64,000 nucleotides of DNA from Apiosordaria backusii. Taxonomy: Eukaryota; Ascomycota; Sordariomycetes; Sordariales; Lasiosphaeriaceae. Both the position numbers and the translations under genes were made by a program. This document shows positions 31,521-44,181 of the stretch, piece after piece (the first letter of the stretch is position 1; each line of letters opens with the position of its first letter). Where the stretch lies: assembly GCA_030549205.1 (NCBI GenBank), contig JAUKTV010000016.1:186001-250000 (forward strand), in the 5' to 3' direction. Under the pieces are notes generated by a model. The model was not told where the DNA came from, searched no databases, and saw only the letters and a list, made by a program, of their open reading frames with translations.

Positions 31521-34095
31521 CTAAAAAGCCTCCAGGCTTGAATCCTCCGTATCCCTTCTCCTTTCCAAAACCCTGACCACACTGGCAACCGCAGTCTCAA
31601 CATCAATGTGGAAATACGGCCTGTTGACACCATAAATCGGTGCCAGCCTCCTCCCTCTTGGCCTCGACTCTCCAGAAGAAACAGGCGCAATCTCATCTTG
31701 CTTCTCCCCAGCACCGACCCCAACGCCAGCCTCCAAATCGATATCTCCCGCCGCGCTTTCCTTCTCTTTTCTTCCCAAAGTGATATCCGGATCAACCTCG
31801 GAAACGGCCACCACACCCTCCTGGGCTCCCTTCTCCACACTGTCAACACCGTGACCCCTGTCAACACCAAATCCAGCAGCAACCAGCGCCCGCTTCGTCC
31901 ATCGGTTCGACACGCCAGCAAAATACCACTCCACCGTCTCCGGGTCGGTGTACTTGTTGAACTGAGTCCTGATATCGACAAGCGCCTGCGTGGCAGTCAC
32001 ATCAATGACATTGACAGCGCTGAAATCAAGAATCACAGCTTTGAGCTTGGGCTTGGAAGCAATCTCCTCGCTGTCCACCACCTCACCGCGACGCGGGCCA
32101 GGGTCGTTCCAAGGGCGGTCACCGATCTTGTCAAACTTGTTCAGCTGCGTCCTCCGGGTGTGCTTGTAGATGAAAATCGTCATGTTGTCCAAGTGCCGCG
32201 CGCAGTTGACATAGTTCAAACCTTCGCCGAATCGGTAGATGAACACACCGGGATAGGGGGACGTGATCGGAACCTGCGGGTTGGACAGATCAGATCGGCG
32301 GAGGTCGAGATATGCCGAGTGCTTCTCGCCTTCCAGGGTAGCAGCGTCGACGTTTTCCTTTTTGAGGATGCTGCCCCTGGCGGCGTGCTGAATGTGAACA
32401 CGGCCCAAAAAGGTGCCTGGGCTCTTCGCAATCCTCCAAAGCAAAATGGCCCCCGACGCAGCAACTGTGACGTAAATCCCGTTTTCAATCGAGGTAAAGA
32501 TGGAAACGAAGACGCCAGCGAAAAAGATGACGACTTCAATGGGCGAGGTCTGCCAGTATTTGTAGACTTCCCTCGGGGGCGTGATCAAGTCACCCACAGC
32601 GTGGATGATGATTGCCGCTAGGCCTGCCGAAGGAATGTAGAAGAAGACAGAAGTGAGGGCGTAAAGAGCCAGTAGGACGATGACGGCGGTAAAAATACCG
32701 GCAAGAGGGGTTCTGACACCAGCCTTTGCCTTGATGGCTGTGCGCGAGAATGAACCAGTTGCTGGGTACCCTCCAAGGAATGGCCCGAATACATTGCTGA
32801 AACCAATAGCGACGAGCTCCTGTGAGGGGTTGATCATGTAATTATTTACACGCCCAAATGACTTGGAAATGGCAATGTGCTCGATTAGGAGGACAATGAC
32901 AGTAACCGGGAGGTTAGGCGCGATGGCGGACAAGACCTCGGTATTTATGGTAGGAGCGCCGACATGTTGGAAACCTGAACAAGGCTCAAGTCAGTGAGAC
33001 ATCCCAGATGTAAACAATTCAAAAGGGGGGCACACTTACCACTTGGGACTGGGCCGAGAATCTTGAACTTGGCTTTCTTCGCGTCTGACACCCCTCTGTT
33101 GACCAACCAGCTGACAAGGATGTACAGAATGACGATGAAGGCCATGCGGAGGGTGGAAATGAAGAACCACATCTTGGACCTGTTGGGGTTTCGTTTGCCC
33201 ATGAATGCGCAAAACCAGCGAATAAAGTAGAGGCCAAACAGTGCTGTCAATCCCATTGCAGCGTCGAGCCTGCTATCACCAAGGTGTTTGAGAGTGTTGA
33301 TGATGACTTTGTACGTCTCCTCGCGTGTTTTGACTTTATCGCTTGGAATTCCCAACATGGTCGGGACCTGTCCAGCGGCGATACTGATGGCAGAGCCGGT
33401 CATGAAGGCGCCAATAGCTGTGAGTGGAATGAATTCGACGATGAAACCGAGTCTGGTGAGTCCGATAAACAGCAGAATTATGCCTGAAATCAAAGCTAAA
33501 GCTCTTGCAATAACCTCGGGCTCGAGCTCGGGCTGCTTTGCCCTGATGTCGATGATGATGTTTCCGACAATAGTTGACATGACTGCAACGGTCTATACCG
33601 TCCGTGTCAGCCTTTGACTAAAAAACCCAAAATTTCTGGCAGAGACTTACACCAATCGTAATATCCTTCGAGGTGGCAAAGGCCCAGTAGAGGAAAAAGC
33701 CGACAAAGCTCGTGTACAAGCCAAATTCAGGGGGCAGATTGGCCAGACCAGCATATGCCATACCCTGAGGCACAACAACGAAACCGACGGTGATACCTGG
33801 ATATGCTCGTCAGAAACGGGTACGTCGATGACGGGAGGAGATGCTTACCGGCAATGAGATCTCCCAGAAGCCATGTTAGATTGTAATGGAATATCCAGCC
33901 CCAGAAAGGAAACAGCTCTCTGAAATAGTGCTTGATTCCGTCGACGGTGGGCACAAGCTGAGCCAGGGCCTCTTTGGCCGAAGGCTCAGACTCAAGGTAG
34001 AGTCCGTCGTCGTAGAAGTCCGAGTCGTCAAGCTGATCCTCAGGACGAATCCCAAGGAATCGCTTGACACGGTCAGCGGTGGTGTTGTGAGCCAT
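31521..34095 (-). CDS. Sulfate permease, SulP family with C-terminal STAS domain
   Basis: Four exons, 34095-33849, 33796-33651, 33592-33040 and 32974-31521, join in phase through introns of 52, 58 and 65 nt to give 799 residues. The start at 34095 has a strong context (GCGACCATGGCT); an upstream ATG at 34140 is less likely. A short cytosolic N-terminus leads to a multi-spanning SulP core with the signatures GFVVVPQGMAYAGLANLPP, TVAVMSTIVGNII and AIGFSNVFGPFLGGYPATGS. The STAS domain lies at about 560-740 (LKAVILDFSAVNVIDVTATQ). A Gly/Glu-rich insertion separates STAS segments, and the protein ends EDSSLEAF. It should import sulfate across the plasma membrane in symport with protons, like fungal CYS-14/SUL-type permeases. 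I did not find a perfect CYS3-type site upstream. Confidence 0.95.
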
Positions 34096-37000
34096 GGTCG
34101 CTTGTCCGGATGGCTGTGGGTCGGGTCTGGGGTCAAGCACCGGAGCAAGATAAACAAGAGCTCCCTCAGGGAAACTCTTATATCTTGAGGATCCCGGCTG
34201 TGCTGCTTAATCAGGCAATTCAGTGAGCGATAATCGGTTGCTCTCTTTTTCTAGCTGAATGCGTGCGCTGCTAGTCTCCTGGGCCCACGGGTCGGCGACT
34301 GTGCAGCAGATGGCGTCGGCAGGCAGGGGTGCAGCCAGGCCTAGGATTCGATAACCGAGCACGAGCTCGGAGGCTGGCCTGTTAAAACCCACCAGAAGGG
34401 TTCAGTTTCGCGGAGGGTCGTGGGATCGCTTGCTGTTCGGGTGTTGCTGATCCACCACGGGCGCGGGAGACGATGACACACTATAATGCGGGAATCCCAC
34501 TCTACGCTGTGATAGGAAGTGCAAGCTGCAAACAGGCGGCAGAGACCGACGTGATGAATTTGACGACAGATGGTCGGTTCCCCTTTTGTGTCACGTATTC
34601 CATGTCTGGAGCGCTGGGATGTGTTTCCACGACACCAGAATCGATGACTTTGATGTGCGTACCGGTTGTTACCCGTGTTACCTTAGTGGGTGGAGCATTT
34701 TGCTTATGAATGCTCCGAGACCGCTAGAGGGTTCCTAAGCAATGGAGACTCGGTCGGGCGGTACATGTTTTTGCCATATCCCGTTACGGGGATTCCTTGA
34801 TTAGTGACCGCATCCCCGGGGGTTCTGCCAGAGATGGATCGCCCCAATTCGCACGCCATAGCAAAGCCTGTCATTTGGCGGGCCATGGTTGGTGAGATTT
34901 CCGGGGAGAAAGTGGTTCGTTGCAAGATTTTGCCCCATCGCCGTCACTAAGGTTCTCCTTGCCGAAATTCCCGTTCATCGCGCGGGTCTGCTGCTGTGCT
35001 GTACCAGGGCATCCCTCACTAGGTAGGTCCTTGAACGTGTCAGCGGCGCATCCCAGGAGGGGGGGGAAACATAAGAACCCACAAATACACTAACCACATA
35101 CCACATACAAAATGGTCCAAAAAGATCCCATAATTCTCTCGATGTTTACATTCACTTCTCCCTATATAACTGACCATATTTGAGATGTCGTTGACGACAA
35201 TCTCTCGGCAGACGTCAGTCATGGCACAAATCTCTGGGCATCGTCGAGGTCCCGGACGCCATGGCGGGACCAAGACTTTCCCCAGGAAGCTTGTCTGACG
35301 TTGGGCGATGAGCTGCGAATCAGCTGGGACTAGGGACAGATTCCGTGCTTCTGGTTGATTGTGAGGTGCATGTTGGCGGACGCCACGATTTTCTCGTCCA
35401 TCGCTGTGGTCTTGGCTGATGAAGGCGCTGGTGGTACAGTACCTTATCACTTGTCGTGGAGTTGCTGTCACGGGCCAGGGCAGTTTGATGGGCGCGGGGT
35501 GGGTGGGCCTTTGACATTATTGGTCAGGACACCCTGCCCACTGCTCTTAAAGGAAGGTCTTTGCTCTACCCCCGTTGCTCTTCAATAACCACTAGAACAT
35601 CTCCATCTCATCCTCATCTAACTGTCTCAACATACGTCTGTTTTTCTGAATATTTTGTCTCATAGCAGGAAAATCGATGGTCACCCTGGCCTGATGTCTT
35701 CACCCCCCGCGCCTCTCCTCATTTCAGAGTCACATGCGGGCCACGCTCAGTTGCGTTAGGCAGTGTGGGGGGCACGCGCGGAACTCCATCCGCCCAAAAG
35801 CACAAAAGGCGAGGTCCGCCCACCTTTACGGATGACGACATTTCAGGGATACTCTTGCGCAATTCACCACAACGAATGAACACCCAGCCGGGCGTCCACC
35901 AGCATGCCGCCAGCGTTCCCCTCAACCAGCTCACGAGCTCACGCACACCGCATCCCCGAGACGGTTCCAACAGGATGGGTCGATTGCAGAATTGGGGAGT
36001 CCGAGGCTTACCTGAGTCGAGAGTCACGGGGAGGAAACTGAGAGCGTTGAGATGAAATTGGGGATTTGAGGGGAACTTGATGTCGCTTTTCACCACAGCC
36101 CTATGGTTTTCTTGCCAAGCTGCTTCTCGTCTGAGGCTAAATGAATCAACGAACCCTTGAAATGGCACGATGTTCAGCCCTTGGGCATTGCCATCCAATG
36201 ACGGGATGTGGGAGTGATGAAGGGTGACGGAAACGCCGATCAACAAAAAAAAAAAGAACATAGGCTTGGTCCTGAAGGGAAACGAAGACGCAGGTGGCAA
36301 TATGACGACGGCGGCATTCGGCTTCTTGCTGTTCGGTCGGTGAGATGTGCATCATGGAAGGTGCCGCGGAGACGTTAATCTCGTCGCTGTGTTGGGGGGA
36401 AGAGCTGCGTTATGAAATTTCTTGGGACATGGGGGCGCGCCCATCCTTTTTGTTTCTGGTTTCTGGGAGACAAACTGCCAAGCTACATCACCGTCACTAT
36501 TTTCAAACATGACCAAGGCACCCAAGGGAGGAGGTCATCAGAGGGGTATCAATCAACTGCTGCTGGTGGGTTCTGTTGTGGCTCCCGTCCTGTGGTATGG
36601 GTCTGGGCTGGAGCAAGCACATGGCAACAACAGCGAGCCAAGTGATCATTTTGATGAGTCTGGAACGCTCCCGACACTCTGGACCCGGTTCGTCTCCAGA
36701 AATCAAGGTTTAGGTTGATGGGGCGTGGAAAACGAGCTGTCGGTACTGCAACAGACCCCCATATTGGTGATGCTGACGCTTGTGGTGGAACGCAGTCATC
36801 ATCTTGCCTCGAGGGTCGTGGTGGGAATGGGCTAGCGTCCGAGACTGTCCAGTCAAGACTGGGGGCTGCCGTGGCGCAGAGCACGTCTTCTAACGCGATG
36901 CATGGGAACAAACCCCTTTCGGCTCGTTTGAATGAACAAGGACCCCAATGCCGCCCACCTATTGCGACGGGCTGTCCCAAGCCCTTACGTTCTCTTTACG

Positions 37001-37456
37001 TGAGTGTTCTTGGCTCCCCCATCCCGCTGCCAATCTTTGCAGAGTCTCGCTTCTTTTTCTCCCTCTGAGCGTCTATTCTGCATTGCCAGCCAACGCCACC
37101 TTGTTGGGGGGAAGCATTGTAGAGCCCGGGACTATAACGGACCGAGCCTCGGTGATTTGGGTGGCCTAGACTTATACCCTCCGCATCTCTCTGATGATGA
37201 TCTGCCCAAACCGCCTCCCAGCGATGGTGTGCTCGAGTCCATCAATCGCGAGTTAGACAACAGACGCAGCAAGCGCAGGGAATGCACGACAGCTCTCTCC
37301 TTGCATACATGACCCGGCATGTAACCCACCGAACAAGCCTGTGCATCACCGATATTATTCGCATTATCCATACACAATTACTGAAACCTGGACTTAACGG
37401 ACGAGACTGGACTTACCGGCAGATACCCCCAGTGACGTCGCTCGTCTCACTCCAAT
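34096..37456. other. Long intergenic region between divergent genes (3.4 kb)
   Basis: Upstream of both the sulfate permease and the bHLH gene. Several random frames up to 193 codons exist, but none has convincing protein character. I see no RNA gene or repeat. A long 5' leader for the bHLH gene is possible. Confidence 0.45.
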
Positions 37457-38610
37457 ATGCATCACCCGCTCTCTTCCAGCCTTGCAGTCTACCGCCCTGA
37501 TTCTGGGGCTGACAGCTCATTCCCAGAGAGGCACTTGGACGACCTGAGGGATTCTCCGACTGAATGGCCTAACCACGAGGACACCGCACGCTTTTCTCCC
37601 ATTAGCCTCGAGTTTCCCGAAGCTGGCCTCCCAAAACTACAGACTTTCGAATCAAACAGTTCATCTGTGTGGCCACAAGGTTGGGTGAGCCAGCCCCATT
37701 CGCTGCTTCATCGACATCAGGTATGTGATCAGCCTGCCTGATTGCTGTCAGCATGCTAATACCATGGCTACAGATTTCTGTTCAGACTGGACCGATCGAA
37801 CAAGCCTTATTACATCCTTCGTTCCGACAAACGACCTCCCCTGTTCAAGCCGAATGGGATCTGTTCCGTGGCGCGTCAGGACATTCCCCGGGACATTTTC
37901 AATGGAACGCTCCGCAGCGGCGGTCGAACGCCGAGGAGGACTCGGATTCCAACCAAAGTCTCAATGACAGCATCGAGGACTTCTTGCCACCTCTGTCAAC
38001 ATGGAACGCGACACACAGAGTTCGGCGAAAAAGCGCACATCGTATTACCAAACCTACGAGAATGCCAGTTGGGCCTGCTGTTTCCCACAGCATCCTGTCA
38101 GACAGACAGCCCCACGAATCGAGCCCTGACCTGTTCGATTTTGCAGGCACCAACATGTTCCACGCTCAGCCCAGTCATGATCAGATGATTTCGGGAGATG
38201 GAAACGGCACCACAAACTTCGGCTTTCCTCAAGGCGAAGAGCCTACCGCAGAGAAGGCACACTCCAAGCGCATTGCACACAAACTATCGGAGAAGACACG
38301 GCGGAATCGATTGACCCTTGCAATACGAGAGATTCAAAAACTGCTGCCTTCGGAAAGCGACCGTGACGACCTACCTCTAGCAGACAGTGAGCTGCTTATC
38401 CGGCCAGGGGTCCCAAGCAGCAAGCTGGATGTGGTCGAGATGGCCATTGGGTTCATCAGGAAGCTCAAGGAAGAGAATGCCAGCATGACTAAGAGGCTGC
38501 GGGATATGGAACAGAAGCCGGCGCAAGAGGAGTGTCGATGTCGGAAGGAGGAGCAAGGCAAGGAAGAGACACCATCGGCAAAGGGGTCAGAGGGTAAATC
38601 GAAAGAGTAG
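37457..38610 (+). CDS. Basic helix-loop-helix transcription factor
   Basis: Two exons, 37457-37720 and 37774-38610, join in phase over a 53-nt intron (gtatgt...ctacag, with a gctaat branch-like site) to give 366 residues. The first 245 residues are Ser/Pro/Gln-rich and disordered. The basic region and helix 1 read KRIAHKLSEKTRRNRLTLAI then REIQKLLP (about residues 252-280). A loop of about 25 residues follows, then helix 2, SSKLDVVEMAIGFIRKLKEE. The tail is charged, with a small CRCRKEEQ motif. The basic region has the H-x(3)-E-x(2)-R-R pattern expected to contact E-box (CANNTG) DNA. The layout resembles fungal NUC-1/PHO4-type and related bHLH regulators, but I cannot name an orthologue. It acts in the nucleus. 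Confidence 0.88.
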
Positions 38611-40482
38611 TGGCCCTGCCGGCTTCCAAAGCCTATTTCACAATGATGCTACAAGGCACACCGTTGAATCTATCACAGCTTTGAAATTTCTACGTCCAAG
38701 ATACCATTACGATTAATGAAATGATAATTCACCAGTTCGATATCACCTTCGCCTCTGATAGCATGATTTCTAGCGTTCAAACCTAACTACATCCTGATAA
38801 CAGCCATTTCCTGTCATCAGACTTTCGTCGGGCCCTCCTCAGCCGCGCCCTTTCCGTGAGCTTCATGACTGCTCTCAGCTACACATGGGCTCGGCAGCCT
38901 TGTTGGGCGGGGACAAACCTGAGCGCGGGATGAGCCAAGGTCATGGGGTGCTCTGCATACTAGATGGGGGTCCAGCTCGGGTACCCTAGGCAGATACCGC
39001 CACGTACTTCGGCGAGTTGAGGCATGTGTTTAACGCCTGTCGAGTTCATCCCCGAAGGTAAAGCCCTGCCAATGACCTTTCTTCGGCTGAAACTTTCCCC
39101 GTAGCTCTGAAAGTTTCGATCTATGAAACTTCAACAACAACTATACAATCAGTCTCAAGCTAATGCGAGAGATTGCTAGTTTTTCTGAGAAGTAACAACA
39201 CCTTTGGTACGGTCTACTTATACAGGCAAACCGACCAGACAGAAAGCACAGAACAGGAAGGTGATCACACGACAGCTTTGGACCACCCACAGCACGACTT
39301 TACGTAACCTTTTCGCCTGTCACCCCTACCACCTGAGCTTGTCTCTCAGTCGTCTGTCTCTCACACTCCCAGCAATAAGGGAACGTGAAGTAAAAAGGTC
39401 TCAGTCAGGTATGTAAGAAGGTTGTAGTCATGAAAAAGAGCTTCCCTTCACCCGAAACTGAATCACCCCACGCATGTTTCGGGGGAAATAAAGAGCTTCA
39501 TCGTATCGTCCGGGTTGTGGGCAGACTGGGCTGGGGTCATCGCCGCATGCCGTATCCCGGTGAAGAGCGTGGGGGAGGACGGGGGCGAGGAGGGACGAGT
39601 ACCAAGACTTCCCAAGAAGACCAAGAAAAGGGTAAAAAAAGCCAAGATGTGACAGGGAGGGCTTTCGCCTCGCTCGCTCCGGAACTTCCCATTCGGATCA
39701 CTTCCCTCACTCAGAGGGCGCATGCCAAGAGACAAGTAGAGGATGACGGACTTTCGCCCGCTTGATGCTCGGGCTGCTGCTTGCCAAGGAAGGGCTAGGC
39801 TTGATGAGGTTGGAGTAGCACAAAGTGGCTTATGAAACTTGAAACAAAAAAAAAAGAGATGAGCAGAGGCTTTTGTGCAGCACGGATGCTAAACGCTCGG
39901 CTGGCAGTTTTATTCTTCTACACAATTCCGTTGCCGCCAAGACTTCAGTAGTGTACATCAAGTCTACCCCAGACAGGGATGTGCATTTGAATGTAGGTAT
40001 GTAAACAAACCCCTGAATTGAGTTGACCTGCGTTTGCTACGAAGAAGTCCAAACCAAGGAACCCCATGGACTTCTCCATCCTGGTTCATGATTCACTCAC
40101 ACTTGATATTCAGTTTTTCAAGCTCTTCAACTACATTGCAAGAACCCTCAGCATGAAACTGATATATCCCCTAAATGTCCATACTTTCACTTATTTGCCA
40201 CTCCGTGAGGTCAAAGTGTGGCACCTTCCCTCCGTTCTCATACATTTGACACCTGCAGAAGACTTCCAAATGCGCTAGTTCGTCTCTTCCTGCCCTTCCT
40301 GACCAAAGACAAGAAACCTCAGCCCAACAAGGCTGGGCCCACACTGCACCACAGTACCAACCACTCCTCTGGATCTGGATGTGGCACACCATGCATCTCT
40401 TCGACTTCCACCACCAACTCCACCTCCTCACCCTCGACAACAAGTGGCCGCTCCCATCCCAAATCATGCCCCCGGCACATAA
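38611..40482. other. Intergenic region (1.9 kb), no convincing gene
   Basis: Several open frames (for example 39430-39765) have low-complexity Gly/Arg-rich translations and no homology signal I recognise. No RNA gene was seen. Confidence 0.4.
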
Positions 40483-41427
40483 CACCTCCTCTTCCTCGAC
40501 TTCAAACCCCCATCCCACGACCCCTACCCCCTTTCCCCCGAACCCACCTCCTCTACCACAGCCGACAAATCCCAACGAAGACGACAACATCCAAACCCTC
40601 CCCCCAACCTCGCCTGTTTGTCCCTCTCCACCTCCCCCCAACACCGCACCATCGTCCTCGGGATAATCAACCTCCCCCCCACCGCTATATCTACAATCAC
40701 ACGACTAGCCAGCAACTCCTTCCCCTCCCTTGACACCAAAAAGTCCAGCTACATAAAACAACAAACCAAATCCCTCGCCTACCTCGTCATCAAGCTCCCC
40801 CTCCGAGCAACCCTCTACAGCAAAACAAAATTCGCCGAGTTCACGCGCCAATACGTGGTTTTTCTGTGTGAGGTTTTCAAAGAGCTGTGGTATCACGGGT
40901 GGGGGTTTGTGACTGTTGTTCAGAATCCGGTTGATCCACCCAGGGTAGGGGGGGAATTGTTAAAAGGAGGAGGAAGACAAAAGGTGGATGTGCAGAGCTT
41001 TGTTTTTAGGTTTGTTGATAGGGGGAGGGAGGGGCCGGGGAGGTTTGATTGGGTGGGGTTTTCGTTGTGTAGGCTGGGGGAGGTGCTGGTTGTAGGGGGG
41101 ATGCCGGGGAGACTTCATAGAAGTTTGGCGAGGGAGTTTTTTCCAATGGGGTTGGGGCAGAAGTGGGGGAAACGATGGGGAAGGGAGAGGGATAAAAGGG
41201 GGGGGACATATCAGAGGTTGTTTTTGGCGGGGAGGAAGTATTTAGGACCAAAAGGGGCGGAGGATGAGACGGTGGTGAGGTTGGTGGGGGTTGTCGAGGG
41301 GGAGGGGTGGGAGTTGTATGCCAGTGTTTCGACTTGGCCGGGGTTGGTGCTGTTTAGACGGGCGAGAGAGCCGGGGTGGGGGGTTAGTTCTTGGGGGGGA
41401 TCGGAAGAGGGGGTTGTTGTTGTTTGA
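40483..41427 (+). CDS. Hypothetical protein, 5' end unresolved
   Basis: An open frame runs from just after a TAA at 40480-40482 to the stop at 41425-41427. The region TIVLGIINLPPTAISTITRL, ASNSFPSLDTKK, AYLVIKLPLRATLYSKTKFA and EFTRQYVVFLCEVFKEL has a believable amphipathic, protein-like pattern. Upstream the other two frames are also open and proline-rich, so the N-terminus may lie in another frame through an intron or a frameshift near 40479. The downstream half, after about 40890, is unusually Gly/Arg-rich because the strand composition flips to G-rich. I recognise no family. It is adjacent to, and converges with, the gene at 41618-42506. Confidence 0.4.
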   Translation, partial: HLLFLDFKPPSHDPYPLSPEPTSSTTADKSQRRRQHPNPPPNLACLSLSTSPQHRTIVLGIINLPPTAISTITRLASNSFPSLDTKKSSYIKQQTKSLAYLVIKLPLRATLYSKTKFAEFTRQYVVFLCEVFKELWYHGWGFVTVVQNPVDPPRVGGELLKGGGRQKVDVQSFVFRFVDRGREGPGRFDWVGFSLCRLGEVLVVGGMPGRLHRSLAREFFPMGLGQKWGKRWGRERDKRGGTYQRLFLAGRKYLGPKGAEDETVVRLVGVVEGEGWELYASVSTWPGLVLFRRAREPGWGVSSWGGSEEGVVVV

Positions 41428-41617
41428 TATGTGAAGTTGGACTGTTGGAGAGGGAAGAGTGGATAAGTTGTGGTGTTATTGTTATGTTTAGATTGAATGC
41501 TAGCTTTATGCTCTACCTTGGAGCAGTCTCTGGTTTCTTGTTCCGCCGAAAGCCCGCCCATAATTTGGCCCACCACGTCACGCGCTCTTTCTGGAAACAC
41601 TCCTCCGTCAACGAAAT

Positions 41618-42506
41618 CTAGAGGTAAAAGTCCAGCATACTCCTCTCATCCCCCGGATCCTTGAACCCCTGCCTCTCCCTCGCAGCCTCATAAGCCGGCC
41701 ATATGGTAACCTTGACGCGATCAAAATCGAGAAACTGGCCTTCCAAAATCCTCCACATGTTGTTCATCACGTCATACTTGTACATTTCCGCCATCCTCCT
41801 CGCGATATCCTGTCTTTTGTCAGCCTCCTCCCTTCACAGCTTTTTCACACTGTCAACTGAACTTACATGAACAAGCAGCTCCTCCATCAACCTATCACTG
41901 CTAGTTCCCCTTCCCATAATTCTCCCCTTTCTCCCCTTTTCCGTCGTGAGCATCTCGCGAATGTCATCCGCCTTGGGAAGTTTGTGAGAAGACTTTGCCT
42001 GGGTGATAAGCATGGAGGCCATTTCGATGCAGTCCTGCTCGTCGGAGGTCTGTTGCATTGACATGGTGCCCTTGTTGGAGAGGGGGCCGAGGCCGAAGCC
42101 GTGATCAGAGCGGTCTTTGGCGGCGAGGGTTATGAGTGAGTTGAGGACGGAGAGGGCGTATTCGAGAGATGCAAATTGCTGTTCGAGGTCGGGGGGAGGT
42201 CATCGTTGGGGGGGTTGGGGGGGGTTGGCTGGGGGAGGATGGGATGGAGGAGAGGGCTAATTTGGGGTGATGGTGCTTTTCGAGGTTGGGGTGCGAATCG
42301 AGGCTGGGGTTGATACGGGAGTGGGGGTTGACTACTCGTTGGGTGGTTTGGGGCTGCGTTGACGGTGGCAGTAGGGGGCTGAAGGCGGGAAGAGAGGCTG
42401 ATCTGACCTGATGGTGGTGATGATGAGGAGGAGGAGTATGAGGACGGAAGGTAAGGGCGCGGGACTGGGCCCATAGAAGGCGCTGGAGAAGGGGGAGTTT
42501 CGGCAT
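41618..42506 (-). CDS. Hypothetical helical protein
   Basis: The last two exons are solid. One ends at 41867 and the next is 41809-41618, joined in phase over a 57-nt intron (gtaagt...gacag). They encode MLITQAKSSHKLPKADDIRE, SDRLMEELLVH, then DIARRMAEMYKYDVMNNMWR and WPAYEAARERQGFKDPGDER, ending MLDFYL. The middle exon appears to begin after acceptor ctcgaacag near 42183 with QQFASLEYALSVLNSLITLA. A first exon at 42506-42405 (MPKLPLLQRLLWAQSRALTF, then His-rich) is plausible, followed by an intron of about 220 nt, but that region is Pro/His low-complexity and uncertain. The protein is predicted mostly alpha-helical and soluble. I do not recognise it. Confidence 0.5.
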
Positions 42507-43496
42507 TGTGTGTTTGGATTTTTGTGGTGTTGTGAGGGTAGATTGGTGGATGTGATGGATTGAGGGAAGAGGTATTGACGGTAATGGTGAGCGCAGAGAA
42601 ATTTAAATGGTGAGAGTTGTGATGAAAAATTTAATAAGGTATGTCTCACGTTTGGTAGGTTTGATGGTTAAGTTGGGTGGTGAGGAGCCACAGTGGGACT
42701 GAGGTTTGTGTATGCCAGATTCTGTTTGTTGGTGGCGTCGCGGCTCCTAATTGACGTCTGTGTGATTAGGCTTACAGAGCATCGATTTCTGGATTCATGA
42801 ATGTCCCTCAAGGCTTCAACGGGCATTGAATGCCAACTTTGCGTACCCACTAGATTTGGAACAAACCGCAGCATGTGGAGGGGCCTCTCACCACCAAATG
42901 TGGATCGTGGGCAAGTCCCCAACTGTGAGACTCCGAGGGGGTCTCTGGCCAATTCTTAGGTACTTTTGTCACTTTTTGCCCATCTTTTATGGTTTTCTTT
43001 TACTGGGATTTCCTATCGTCTTTATCCAACCACTTTGTCAAATTACCAATCAGGAATCGAGCATTGACAATAGAAGTCTTATGATGGACTTCCTCTCTGT
43101 ATATCTTCTCTTGTTTGCAGACCAGCGTTCTGTTCTGCCTCATCTGGGCACACGAGGCGGAATCTTGGACCTTTGAGGCTACTGTCCTCAGTCACCAGCT
43201 CTTGGAACTGCTCAGGTGGTTTCCGCTCCTTCCTTTCGTCATGGTGGCGATTGGGGGACGTACCTCCCAGTTACAGTGGAATCATATTTTCAGGGGAGGT
43301 ACATCGTAATTATCTTTTTACTCGTGACGGGCACAATCACAGGTTCGTGCCTGCCGTTTCAATTGCTTATGTTAGTCACGAGTTTCCATGCTGGTGCCTG
43401 GACACTGTTGGAATTGCACAAGTTTGACACAGTTCATCATCCAAAATCAAATCGTCCCAAGGAACAATACAAGTCGCGTCACAAAACTCTTCAATC
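42507..43496. other. Intergenic region, nothing recognised
   Basis: Moderately AT-rich, with no frame of protein character. It contains the promoter of the secreted cysteine-rich protein at its right end. Confidence 0.4.
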
Positions 43497-44181
43497 ATGC
43501 TACTCACAATCCTCCTTTTGTTTCCAATCCTTGGATGGGCCGCGGACCTCGTCTTTCATCCCGCGGGCAACTGTTGGGAGGTTGACGACAATCCCATGAC
43601 CATCAGCTGGTACGTCTATCCAGATCATTGATTCCACTCGAATCCCTTCCAGGTTACCGTTTGGGCTTTCAAACTAATCCGTCATTTAAACAGCCGCAAC
43701 ATCCCCCAAAAAACCTGCTGTTTCGTCTCTGCCCCTTACTGCGGTGTTCTCAACTGCGTCGACTGCCCCATCGACGCTGTGGTCTATAGCTATTTCCACC
43801 ACAACTGTAGCGTCAAGGCTGACAATTGGTGCAAAATAACACATTTTGCGGCCAGCAAGAAGGGAGGATGTTGTGTAGACCTCGGCCTGCAAGATGTTTG
43901 TGCGGGTAGCTGGACGGGTGCCTTTGCTACGGCTGTGTCCCTTGCGTCGGAGAAGCTTTGTGTTGAGCCCAACGCTATGGCCTATGTTGACCATCACGAC
44001 GGGGTCAAGAGGGAGATTTACATTCCCCAGGGGGAGCTGGATAGGGCTACGAAGCTTTGGTTGGCGGGTGACTTTGAGGGTTTGGGGAAGTTTGAGGACT
44101 GGGGTAAGATCTCATCCCGTTATGTGTACCTAATGGCATCTGCTGACTTGTTTGGTAGCTGGGCAGAGTGCTTATGTCTAG
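43497..44181 (+). CDS. Small secreted cysteine-rich protein
   Basis: Three exons, 43497-43609, 43694-44103 and 44159-44181, join in phase to 181 residues. A clear signal peptide, MLLTILLLFPILGWA, is followed by a mature chain with 13 cysteines. They include two CC pairs (KTCCFVSAPYCGVLNCVDC and KKGGCCVDLGLQDVC) and are packed in the first 135 residues. The C-terminal part lacks Cys and is charged (DGVKREIYIPQGELDRATKL). The first splice creates one of the cysteines (TG|C). Without the last 55-nt intron the frame would run to 44228, but the donor GGTAAGAT and acceptor ttggtag look real. Length, signal peptide and Cys content match effector-like or antimicrobial secreted proteins of filamentous fungi. 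No family is recognised, and the role is inferred only from form. Confidence 0.75.

Noticed and set aside
34300..34325. Possible CYS3-type site (ATGGCGTCGG) upstream of the sulfate permease
   Set aside because: Only 8 of 10 positions fit the ATGRYRYCAT consensus; too weak for a call.
35719..36300. 193-codon leftward ORF with hydrophobic N-terminus
   Set aside because: Composition is not protein-like beyond the first residues, there is no motif, and an overlapping opposite frame of similar quality exists.
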